This document shows positions 32,790 to 41,947 of a stretch of DNA of 51,398 nucleotides, in pieces (position 1 is the first letter of the stretch; the number at the start of each line of letters is the position of its first letter). The notes below the pieces were generated by a model, which was not told the DNA's origin, made no database searches, and saw only the letters and a program-made list of their open reading frames with translations. The translations under genes were made by a program, and so were the position numbers. Where the stretch lies: positions 1 to 51,398 of the forward strand of contig CADCTF010000109.1 in assembly GCA_902805655.1 (NCBI GenBank). Reading direction: 5' to 3'. This DNA is from an uncultured Acidimicrobiales bacterium. GTDB taxonomy: Bacteria; Actinomycetota; Acidimicrobiia; Acidimicrobiales; CADCTF01.

Positions 32790-33886
32790 CGCACCGCCTG
32801 GGGTTCGAGGTCACGGCCCGGACCGGAGCGGCACGCACCGGCATCGTCACCAGCGCCCGAGGTACGTACCGAACCCCGGTGTTCATGCCGGTGGGCACGC
32901 GGGCGAGCGTCAAGGCCCTGGAGGCGGCTGACCTGGACGCGCTGGGTGCCGAGGTCGTTCTGGCCAACACCTACCACCTCATGCTTCGTCCCGGCGCCGA
33001 CCTCATCGACGAGCTCGGTGGTCTGCACCGGTTCTCGGGGTGGAACGGCCACATGCTCACGGACTCCGGCGGGTACCAGGTGTTCTCCCTGAGCCCCAAG
33101 GTCGACGACGACGGGGCCGCCTTCCGCTCCACCTACGACGGGTCGATGCACCGGCTCACCCCGGAGCGAGCAGTCGAGGTCCAGGAGCTGCTGGGCGCCG
33201 ACATCTCCATGGTGCTCGACGTGTGCCCGGCGCTGCCGTCGACGCCGGACCTGCTGCGATCGGCGGTCGAGCGGACGGCGGCCTGGGCGCAGCGGGCACG
33301 CCGGGCCCACGGCCGGCCCGACCAGTCCCTCTTCGGCATCGTCCAGGGAGGTGTCGACGAAGCGCTCCGCCGGGAGAGCGCCGAGCGCACCGTGGCGCTC
33401 GACTTCGACGGCTACGGCATCGGCGGCCTGTCGGTGGGCGAGCCCCGCCACGAGATGCTCCCGGCGCTGGCCGCGGCGATCGAGGTGCTGCCGGACGACC
33501 AGCCGCGCTACCTCATGGGCGTAGGGGACCCGATCGGGCTCGTGGAGGGGATCGCCCTCGGGGTCGACATGTTCGACTGCGTGCTGCCCACGCGCATCGC
33601 TCGCCACGGGTCGGTGCTGACCGACGCCGGTCGGGTGCAGCTGCGCAACGCGGCGTACGCGCGCGACCCCGGTCCGCTCGATCCGAGCTGCCCGTGCCGG
33701 GTCTGCGGGCGCTACTCCCGCGGCTACCTGCGCCACCTCCTGCAGGTGGGGGAGCCCTCCGCCCTACGCCTGCTCACCCTGCACAACGTGGCCTGGACCT
33801 TCGCCCTGGTGGCCAGAGCCCGGGCCGCCATCGAGGCAGGTTCGCTCGACGACCTGCGGCGGGAGGTTGCCAGCGCCTGGCGGTAG
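32786..33886 (+). CDS. tgt: Queuine/preQ1 tRNA-guanine transglycosylase
   Basis: Tgt exchanges G34 of target tRNAs for preQ1. The 366-residue TIM barrel shows DSGGYQVFSL with the catalytic aspartate, FGIVQGG, GIGGLSVGEP, DMFDCVLPTR with the nucleophile Asp, and the zinc site CPCRVCGRYSRGYLRH. Complete. The upstream frame is open, but ATG 32786 overlaps queA and starts the domain correctly. Confidence 0.97.
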   Translation: MTHRLGFEVTARTGAARTGIVTSARGTYRTPVFMPVGTRASVKALEAADLDALGAEVVLANTYHLMLRPGADLIDELGGLHRFSGWNGHMLTDSGGYQVFSLSPKVDDDGAAFRSTYDGSMHRLTPERAVEVQELLGADISMVLDVCPALPSTPDLLRSAVERTAAWAQRARRAHGRPDQSLFGIVQGGVDEALRRESAERTVALDFDGYGIGGLSVGEPRHEMLPALAAAIEVLPDDQPRYLMGVGDPIGLVEGIALGVDMFDCVLPTRIARHGSVLTDAGRVQLRNAAYARDPGPLDPSCPCRVCGRYSRGYLRHLLQVGEPSALRLLTLHNVAWTFALVARARAAIEAGSLDDLRREVASAWR

Positions 33887-33889
33887 GCT
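33884..33889 (+). promoter_or_regulatory. Candidate -10 element (TAGGCT) upstream of yajC
   Basis: TAGGCT includes the tgt stop codon and ends 12 bases before ATG 33902; a very short or absent leader is expected. Confidence 0.4.
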
Positions 33890-33901
33890 CGCACACCGCT
33901 C

Positions 33902-34186
33902 ATGGAACTCCTCTTCCCGGTCCTGCTGCTCGCCGTCATGTACCTCCTGCTCATCCGGCCGCAGCAGCAGCGGGTGAAGGCGCAGCGGGCGCTGGTGGCG
34001 GGGATCGAGGTGGGCGACGAGATCGTCACCCTCGGCGGGCTCATCGCAAGGGTCACCCGTCTGGACGACGACACGGTCACCCTCGAGGCGGCCCCCGGTG
34101 TCACCATGCGGTTCCGCCGCGGCGCCATCGCCGGCAAGGTGGGCGTCACGCCCGACGATCCGCTGGCTGGACGAAACCAGGACTGA
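33902..34186 (+). CDS. yajC: Preprotein translocase accessory subunit YajC
   Basis: This 94-residue protein has one N-terminal membrane segment (LLFPVLLLAVMYLLLIRPQQQRVK) and a small cytoplasmic domain (VGDEIVTLGGLIARVTRLDDDTVTLEAAPGV). It belongs to the SecDF-YajC accessory complex of the Sec translocon. Normally secD and secF follow; here the next gene is apt after 32 bases. Complete and typical in itself. Confidence 0.94.
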   Translation: MELLFPVLLLAVMYLLLIRPQQQRVKAQRALVAGIEVGDEIVTLGGLIARVTRLDDDTVTLEAAPGVTMRFRRGAIAGKVGVTPDDPLAGRNQD

Positions 34187-34206
34187 CTCACCGACGGCGG
34201 GACGGC

Positions 34207-34212
34207 TAGCGT
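34207..34212 (+). promoter_or_regulatory. Candidate -10 element (TAGCGT), leaderless start of apt
   Basis: TAGCGT ends six bases before ATG 34219. CTGACT lies 18 bases upstream and could be a weak -35. Confidence 0.5.
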
Positions 34213-34218
34213 TGTCCC

Positions 34219-34749
34219 ATGACAGTCGGCGCGGAGTGGCTCGAAGACCACATCCGTGACATCCCTGACTTCCCGAAGCCGGGCGTCGTGTTCAAGGACA
34301 TCACGCCGCTCCTGGGAGACCCCAAGGCCTTCCGCGGCGCCGTCGACGCGCTGGCCGGTCACTTCGACGGGCACCGGGTGGACAAGGTGCTCGGCATCGA
34401 GGCACGCGGCTTCATCGTCGCCGCACCTGTGGCCTACGGGTTCGGCGCCGGCTTCGTGCCGGTGCGCAAGGCCGGCAAGCTGCCCTGGGAGATCGAGCGC
34501 GAGGAGTACACCCTCGAGTACGGCAACGACCTGCTGGAGATCCATCGCGACGCGGTGGCGCCGGGGGAGCGGGCGCTGATCGTGGACGACGTGCTGGCCA
34601 CCGGTGGCACCGCCGCCGCCACCGTTCGCCTGGTGGAGAAGCTGGGCGGGGTGGTGGTCGGCCTGGGGTTCATCATCGAGCTCGAGTTCCTGGGTGGCCG
34701 GAAGCAGATCCCCGGCTACGACACCGCCGCTCTGGTCACGTACCGGTAG
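34219..34749 (+). CDS. apt: Adenine phosphoribosyltransferase
   Basis: Apt salvages adenine to AMP using PRPP. The 176-residue type I phosphoribosyltransferase has IPDFPKPGVVFKDITPLL at the N-terminus, GIEARGFIVAAPVA, RKAGKLPW (flexible loop) and the PRPP motif ALIVDDVLATGGTAAA. Complete. It precedes rel by 12 bases, the usual actinobacterial arrangement. Confidence 0.97.
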   Translation: MTVGAEWLEDHIRDIPDFPKPGVVFKDITPLLGDPKAFRGAVDALAGHFDGHRVDKVLGIEARGFIVAAPVAYGFGAGFVPVRKAGKLPWEIEREEYTLEYGNDLLEIHRDAVAPGERALIVDDVLATGGTAAATVRLVEKLGGVVVGLGFIIELEFLGGRKQIPGYDTAALVTYR

Positions 34750-34761
34750 CGAGGGGAGCAC

Positions 34762-36981
<2,220 letters not shown>

Positions 36982-37018
36982 CCCAGCGACAACGCGCCGG
37001 GGCGCTTGGAGCGGCCGG

Positions 37019-37024
37019 TAGCCT
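37019..37024 (+). promoter_or_regulatory. Candidate -10 element (TAGCCT), leaderless start of hisS
   Basis: TAGCCT ends eight bases before GTG 37033. A possible TTG start at 37006 would lie upstream of this element, which argues against it. Confidence 0.5.
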
Positions 37025-37032
37025 CCGACGAC

Positions 37033-38280
37033 GTGGCTCCCGAGTTCCAGACCCAGCCCGGGACCTTCGACGTCCTCCCACCCGACTCCCAGCGCTACTC
37101 CGCCCTCGTGGCCACCTTCGCCGACCTGGCCGGGCGGGCCGGGTTCGGCCTGGTCGTCAGCCCCATGATCGAGGACATCAAGGTCTTCTCCCGGGGTGCC
37201 GGCGCCGAGTCCGACATCGTTTCCAAGGAGATGTACGACTTCGAGGACAAGGGCGGGCGACACATCGCGCTGCGTCCGGAGGGAACGGCCAGCGTGGCCC
37301 GGGCGTTCGTGCAGCATCGTCCGCCCACGCCCTTCAAGGCCTGGTACGCCGCCCCGAACTTCCGCTACGACCGGCCCCAGAAGGGCCGGCACCGCCAGCA
37401 CCACCAGATCGGGGTGGAGGCGATCGGCACCGCCGACCCGGCGATCGACGTGGAGGTCATCACGCTGGCCGTCGAGCTGTACCAGGCCGTCGGGCTGCAA
37501 CAGTTCACCGTGCTGTTGAACACCATGGGCGACCCGACCTGCCGGCCCGCCTACCGGGCTGCGCTGCTCACCTTCCTCGACGAGCGGGCCGGCGAGCTCT
37601 GCGACGAGCACGCGACGCACTACCGGGCGAACCCCCTGCGCGTGTTCGACTGCAAGCGCGAGGCGTGCTCGCGAGCCACCGAGCACGCACCCCGGCAAGC
37701 CGACCACCTGTGTGAGGCATGTGCCGCTCACTTCTCAGCCGTGAAGGCCGGCCTGGATGCGGTGGGCGTGGCGTACGTGCTCGACACCCGCCTGGTGCGG
37801 GGCTTCGACTACTACAGCCGCACGACCTTCGAGTTCGCGCCGACCACCATCGGCGGCGCCCAGAGCGCCCTGGGCGGAGGAGGTCGCTACGACGGACTGG
37901 TCGAGCTGCTCGGTGGACCCCCGACCCCCGGCATCGGGTTCGGCTTGGGCATCGAGCGGATCCTCCTGGCGTGCGATGCGGAGGGCACCTTCCCTGTCAC
38001 ACGTCCGGCCCTCGACACCTTCGTCATCGACACGATGGGCGGCGGCGAGGCACTGACGCTGGTGGCCGAGCTGCGGCGGGCCGGTGTCCGCACCGACCGC
38101 GCCTACGACAACCGTTCTTGGAACGCGCAGCTGAAGGCGGCGCTGCGCTCGGGCGCGCGCCTGGCCGTGGTCATCGAAGAGCGCGGCATGAGCGTCCGGA
38201 CGCTGCAGGAGAAGGGCGAACCGGAGATGGTCGACCGGGCCACGGTCGTCGAGCACGTGAGGAAGAGGTTGCACGCATGA
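37033..38280 (+). CDS. hisS: Histidyl-tRNA synthetase
   Basis: This class II synthetase charges tRNA-His. The 415-residue product begins with the QTQPGTFDVLPPDSQRY block, then IALRPEGTASVARAF (motif 2 region), YAAPNFRYDRPQKGRHRQHHQIGVE, the histidine motif LVRGFDYYSRTTFE and GFGLGIERILL (motif 3), with an anticodon domain after residue ~325. A four-cysteine cluster between ~212 and 232 (DCKREAC ... CEAC) may bind zinc. Start GTG 37033 fits the leaderless element; an in-frame TTG at 37006 is less likely. Confidence 0.95.
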   Translation: MAPEFQTQPGTFDVLPPDSQRYSALVATFADLAGRAGFGLVVSPMIEDIKVFSRGAGAESDIVSKEMYDFEDKGGRHIALRPEGTASVARAFVQHRPPTPFKAWYAAPNFRYDRPQKGRHRQHHQIGVEAIGTADPAIDVEVITLAVELYQAVGLQQFTVLLNTMGDPTCRPAYRAALLTFLDERAGELCDEHATHYRANPLRVFDCKREACSRATEHAPRQADHLCEACAAHFSAVKAGLDAVGVAYVLDTRLVRGFDYYSRTTFEFAPTTIGGAQSALGGGGRYDGLVELLGGPPTPGIGFGLGIERILLACDAEGTFPVTRPALDTFVIDTMGGGEALTLVAELRRAGVRTDRAYDNRSWNAQLKAALRSGARLAVVIEERGMSVRTLQEKGEPEMVDRATVVEHVRKRLHA

Positions 38281-38290
38281 GGTTCCCGGC

Positions 38291-40021
38291 ATGAGCGAAG
38301 CCATGAGGACGCACCACTGCGGCGTGCTGCGCGCCGAGGACGCCGGTCGGTCCGTGGCGCTGTGCGGGTGGGTCGCCCGGCGCCGGGAGCATGGCGAGCA
38401 CCTGGCCTTCGTCGACCTCCGGGACCACACGGGCGTGGTGCAGTGCGTGGTCGACGGCGCGGCTGACCTCCGCAGCGAGTTCGTGGTCCGCATCACCGGC
38501 ACGGTGCGCGAGCGGCCCGAGGGCACCACCAACGACCAGCTCCCCACCGGCGCGATCGAGGTGGGCAACTGCTCGGTCGAGATCCTCAACGCGGCCGAGC
38601 CCCCGCCGTTCCCGGTCTCCGACCGCATCGAGGCGGACGAGTCCGTGCGCCTGCGCTACCGCTACGTGGACCTGCGCCGCTCGAAGATGCAGCACAACCT
38701 GCGGGTGCGCTCGAAGGTGAACAGCGCCATCCGCCACGCCATGGAGCGCCAGGGCTTCGTCGAGATCGAGACCCCGATGCTCTGGACGCCCACACCAGAA
38801 GGCGCGCGGGAGTTCCTGGTTCCGAGCCGCCTGCAGCCGGGCCGCAACTACGTGCTGCCGCAGAGCCCGCAGATCGCCAAGCAGCTGCTGATGGTCGGAG
38901 GCTTCGACCGCTACTTCCAGATCGCCCGCTGCCTGCGGGACGAGGACCTCCGCGCCGACCGGCAGTTCGAGTTCATGCAGCTCGACATCGAAGCCGCCTT
39001 CACCACCCAGGAGGAGATCCACGGCTTCATCGGGGAGGCGGTGGCCGACGCCACGGAGGCGATCAGCGGCGAGCGGCCGGTCATCGAGACGCTCACCTGG
39101 ACCGAGGCCATGGAGCGCTTCGGCACCGACAAGCCCGACCTGCGCTTCGGCATGGAGCTGGTCGAGCTCACGCCCGTGTTCTCGGCCACCGGCTTCAAGG
39201 CGTTCCAGGCCGCCTGCATCAAGGGCATCCGGGTGCCTGGGGCGTCGCCCGACTACGGACGCAGCAAGCTCGACGGGCTCACCGACCGGGCCAAGTCCCT
39301 CGGCGCCAAGGGGCTGGTGTGGATGCGGGTGGCCGCCGGGGGTGCGCTCGAGTCGCCCGTCGCCAAGTTCCTGTCCGACGACGAGCAGGCCGCGCTCACC
39401 TCGACGATGGAGGCACAGCCGGGCGATCTGCTCCTGCTGGTGGCCGACGAGCGTCGCCTGGTGCAGGAGGTGCTGGGTCAGCTGCGCAACGACATCGGCC
39501 GTCCGCCGGTGAGCGATGGCCCCTACCGGTTCGCCTGGGTGACGGAGTTCCCCATGTTCGACGGTGTCGACGACGAGGGCCACCCCATCGCCGCCCACCA
39601 TCCCTTCACCATGCCCCACCCCGACGACCTCGACCTGCTCGAGACGGACCCGGGGAAGGTGCGCAGCCAGTCCTACGACCTGGTGCTGAACGGCTGGGAG
39701 CTGGGCTCTGGCAGCATCCGGATCCACCGCTCCGACATCCAGGCGCGCGTGTTCAAGGCGCTCGGGGTGACCGACGAGGACGCCGAGGGCCGCTTCGGCT
39801 TCCTGCTCGGCGCCTTCCGCTACGGGGCGCCGCCGCACGGCGGCTTCGCGGTGGGGCTCGACCGCCTGGTCGCGATCCTGGCGGGTGAGGAGAACATCCG
39901 CGAGGTCATCGCGTTCCCGAAGGCGTCGTCCGGCACCGACCCGATGACGGGCGCCCCCAAGCCGGTCGACGCCCGCGTCCTCGCCGGCCTCGGTCTGCGA
40001 ACCCTGCCTCCGTCCACCTAG
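38291..40021 (+). CDS. aspS: Aspartyl-tRNA synthetase, possibly non-discriminating (Asp/Asn)
   Basis: The 576-residue bacterial-type AspRS has an N-terminal OB anticodon domain (about 1-110), RLRYRYVDLRR, FQIARCLRDEDLRADRQFEFMQLD (motif 2) and GFAVGLDRLVAIL (motif 3), with the GAD insertion between. In the OB domain the sequence RRREHGEH places His at residue 34, where discriminating enzymes usually have Leu; His here is linked in the literature to charging both tRNA-Asp and tRNA-Asn. No gatCAB or asnS is in the window. ATG 38291 lies 10 bases after hisS; ATG 38303 is an alternative. Confidence 0.95.
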   Translation: MSEAMRTHHCGVLRAEDAGRSVALCGWVARRREHGEHLAFVDLRDHTGVVQCVVDGAADLRSEFVVRITGTVRERPEGTTNDQLPTGAIEVGNCSVEILNAAEPPPFPVSDRIEADESVRLRYRYVDLRRSKMQHNLRVRSKVNSAIRHAMERQGFVEIETPMLWTPTPEGAREFLVPSRLQPGRNYVLPQSPQIAKQLLMVGGFDRYFQIARCLRDEDLRADRQFEFMQLDIEAAFTTQEEIHGFIGEAVADATEAISGERPVIETLTWTEAMERFGTDKPDLRFGMELVELTPVFSATGFKAFQAACIKGIRVPGASPDYGRSKLDGLTDRAKSLGAKGLVWMRVAAGGALESPVAKFLSDDEQAALTSTMEAQPGDLLLLVADERRLVQEVLGQLRNDIGRPPVSDGPYRFAWVTEFPMFDGVDDEGHPIAAHHPFTMPHPDDLDLLETDPGKVRSQSYDLVLNGWELGSGSIRIHRSDIQARVFKALGVTDEDAEGRFGFLLGAFRYGAPPHGGFAVGLDRLVAILAGEENIREVIAFPKASSGTDPMTGAPKPVDARVLAGLGLRTLPPST

Positions 40022-40029
40022 GGGCACAC

Positions 40030-41328
40030 ATGGCCGACGACCTGTTCACCGCCGCCCTCGACGAGCGCCTGGCCCGGCAAGGTCCGCTGGCCGCCCGCAT
40101 GCGACCCGGCACGCTGGACGAGGTCGTCGGGCAACGGCACCTGCTGGGTCAGGGCAAGCCGCTGCGCAGCCTCATCGAGGCGGACCGGCTGAGCTCGATC
40201 ATCCTGTGGGGGCCACCGGGCACGGGCAAGACCACCCTGGCCAACGTCATCGCCTCGTCGACCAACAAGGCCTTCGTGCCGCTGAGCGCGGTGAGCGCCG
40301 GCGTGAAGGACGTGCGCGAGACGGTGGAGAAGGCCCAGCGCCGCCTGGCCGACCACGGCCAGGGCACGATCCTCTTCCTCGACGAGGTCCACCGCTTCAA
40401 CAAGTCGCAGCAGGACGCGCTGCTGCCGGCGGTGGAGTCGGGGATCCTCGTGCTGATCGGCGCCACCACCGAGAACCCGTTCTTCGAGGTCAACGCGCCG
40501 CTGCTCAGCCGGTCGACGCTCTTCCGGCTCGAGCCACTTGCGCCCGATGAGGTCGAGACGCTGGTGCGGCGGGGTCTCGAGCGGGAGGGCGCGACGGCGG
40601 AGGACGACGCCGTCGCCTACCTGGCCCAGGCGGTCGACGGCGACGCTCGGTCCGCACTGACCACGCTCGAGGTGGCCATCGCCATCGGCGGGGCGGACGA
40701 CCCCGACAGGAGCGTGACCCTGGCCGACGTAGAGGCGGCTCGGTCCTCCAAGGTGCTCCGCTACGGCGAGGACGACCACTACGACGTGATCAGCGCGTTC
40801 ATCAAGAGCATCCGGGGCAGCGACCCCGACGCCGGCCTGTACTGGATGGCCCGCATGCTCGAAGCCGGGGAGGACGCCCGCTTCATCGCCCGCCGCCTGG
40901 TGGTGCTGGCCAGCGAGGACGTCGGCCTGGCCGACTCCATGGCGCTGCTGGTGGCCAACGCCGCCGCCCATGCCGTCGAGTTCGTGGGCCTGCCGGAAGC
41001 GCAGCTCAACCTGGCCCACGCCGTCGTCTACCTGGCCACCGCGCCCAAGTCGAACACGGCCAAGGTCGCGCTCGGCCTGGCGCTGGAGGACGTGCGCACC
41101 CGACCGGCCGGCGCCGTGCCGGTGCACCTCCGGTCGGCGCCGGCGCACCAGAAGCGTCGGACGGGCGACGGGATGGGTTACGTCTATCCTCACGACGACC
41201 CGCGGGGATGGGTGGCCCAGGAGCACCGGCCGCCGGAGACCGCTGGGCGCACCTACTACGAGCCGTCGTCGCACGGCCACGAACGGGAGATCGACGAACG
41301 CATGAGGAACCTGCATGACGGCAAGTGA
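40030..41328 (+). CDS. rarA: Replication-associated recombination protein A (MgsA/RarA AAA+ ATPase)
   Basis: RarA acts at stalled replication forks. The 432-residue protein has RMRPGTLDEVVGQRHLLG, Walker A WGPPGTGKTTLANV, Walker B ILFLDEVHRFNKSQQD, sensor IGATTENPFFEVN, and the C-terminal tetramer domain with AFIKSIRGSDPDAGLYW and GLPEAQLNLAHAVVYLA. The last 60 residues (YPHDDPRGWVAQEH) are also typical. Its end overlaps the next gene by 14 bases. Confidence 0.96.
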   Translation: MADDLFTAALDERLARQGPLAARMRPGTLDEVVGQRHLLGQGKPLRSLIEADRLSSIILWGPPGTGKTTLANVIASSTNKAFVPLSAVSAGVKDVRETVEKAQRRLADHGQGTILFLDEVHRFNKSQQDALLPAVESGILVLIGATTENPFFEVNAPLLSRSTLFRLEPLAPDEVETLVRRGLEREGATAEDDAVAYLAQAVDGDARSALTTLEVAIAIGGADDPDRSVTLADVEAARSSKVLRYGEDDHYDVISAFIKSIRGSDPDAGLYWMARMLEAGEDARFIARRLVVLASEDVGLADSMALLVANAAAHAVEFVGLPEAQLNLAHAVVYLATAPKSNTAKVALGLALEDVRTRPAGAVPVHLRSAPAHQKRRTGDGMGYVYPHDDPRGWVAQEHRPPETAGRTYYEPSSHGHEREIDERMRNLHDGK

Positions 41329-41671
41329 GATCGCCGCCATCGTCGTGTCCGTTGCGGTCGTGGTCATCGCCATCGGCCTCCTGTGGGCGCTGTCCGCTCT
41401 GGTGAAGACCTTGCAGGAGCTGCGCCTCACGGCCGAGCACCTGCGCACCGAAGCCGTGCCGCTGCTCGGCGACCTCCGGGTGAGCATCGGCCAGGCCAAT
41501 CAGGAGCTGACCCGGGTCGACGGCCTGCTGGAGACCGCGGAGTCCATCTCCGGCACGGTCGACAGCGCATCCAAGCTCGCCTACCTCTTCCTGGCCAACC
41601 CCGTGGTGAAGGTGCTGGCCGCAGGTGCGGGCACGGCCCGGGCGGCGCGCCGGCTGCGACGGGTGGAGTAG
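41315..41671 (+). CDS. DUF948 family membrane-anchored protein
   Basis: This 118-residue protein has an N-terminal membrane segment (IAAIVVSVAVVVIAIGLLWAL) followed by a helical, coiled-coil-like stretch (LVKTLQELRLTAEHLRTEAVPLLGDLRVSI) and a second hydrophobic patch near residue 90. This matches the DUF948 proteins often found between rarA and alaS in actinobacteria. No function is known. It overlaps rarA by 14 bases in another frame and is followed by another small protein two bases later. Confidence 0.85.
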   Translation: MTASEIAAIVVSVAVVVIAIGLLWALSALVKTLQELRLTAEHLRTEAVPLLGDLRVSIGQANQELTRVDGLLETAESISGTVDSASKLAYLFLANPVVKVLAAGAGTARAARRLRRVE

Positions 41672-41673
41672 CG

Positions 41674-41934
41674 GTGTTCCGGCGAGCCTTCTGGCTCCTG
41701 GTCGGGGTCGGCTTCGGCTTCGGCGTCTCCTTCTGGCTCATGCGCTTCGTTCGCGCCACGGCGGAGCGCTATGCGCCGGAGAAGGTGTCGGCCGACCTGG
41801 CCGGTGCCCTCCGCGGCTTCGGTGCCGACCTCAAGGAGGCGGCGCGCGAGGGCCGCGAGGGCATGCGGGAGCGGGAGGCGGAGCTGCGGGCGCAGCTGGA
41901 ATCCCGTCCAGGGACAACCAGACCCCCCCAGTAG
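41674..41934 (+). CDS. Small membrane-anchored conserved protein (DUF6167-like)
   Basis: This 86-residue protein begins at GTG 41674 with MFRRAFWLLVGVGFGFGVSF, one membrane segment with a basic start, then RATAERYAPEKVSADLAG and a charged helix ending REREAELRAQLE. It resembles small actinobacterial proteins kept between rarA/DUF948 and alaS. Function unknown. The TAG stop overlaps the -10-like element before alaS. Confidence 0.78.
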   Translation: MFRRAFWLLVGVGFGFGVSFWLMRFVRATAERYAPEKVSADLAGALRGFGADLKEAAREGREGMREREAELRAQLESRPGTTRPPQ

Positions 41935-41937
41935 GCT
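41932..41937 (+). promoter_or_regulatory. Candidate -10 element (TAGGCT) upstream of alaS
   Basis: TAGGCT ends ten bases before ATG 41948; no Shine-Dalgarno is present. Confidence 0.45.
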
Positions 41938-41947
41938 GGCCTCCGCC

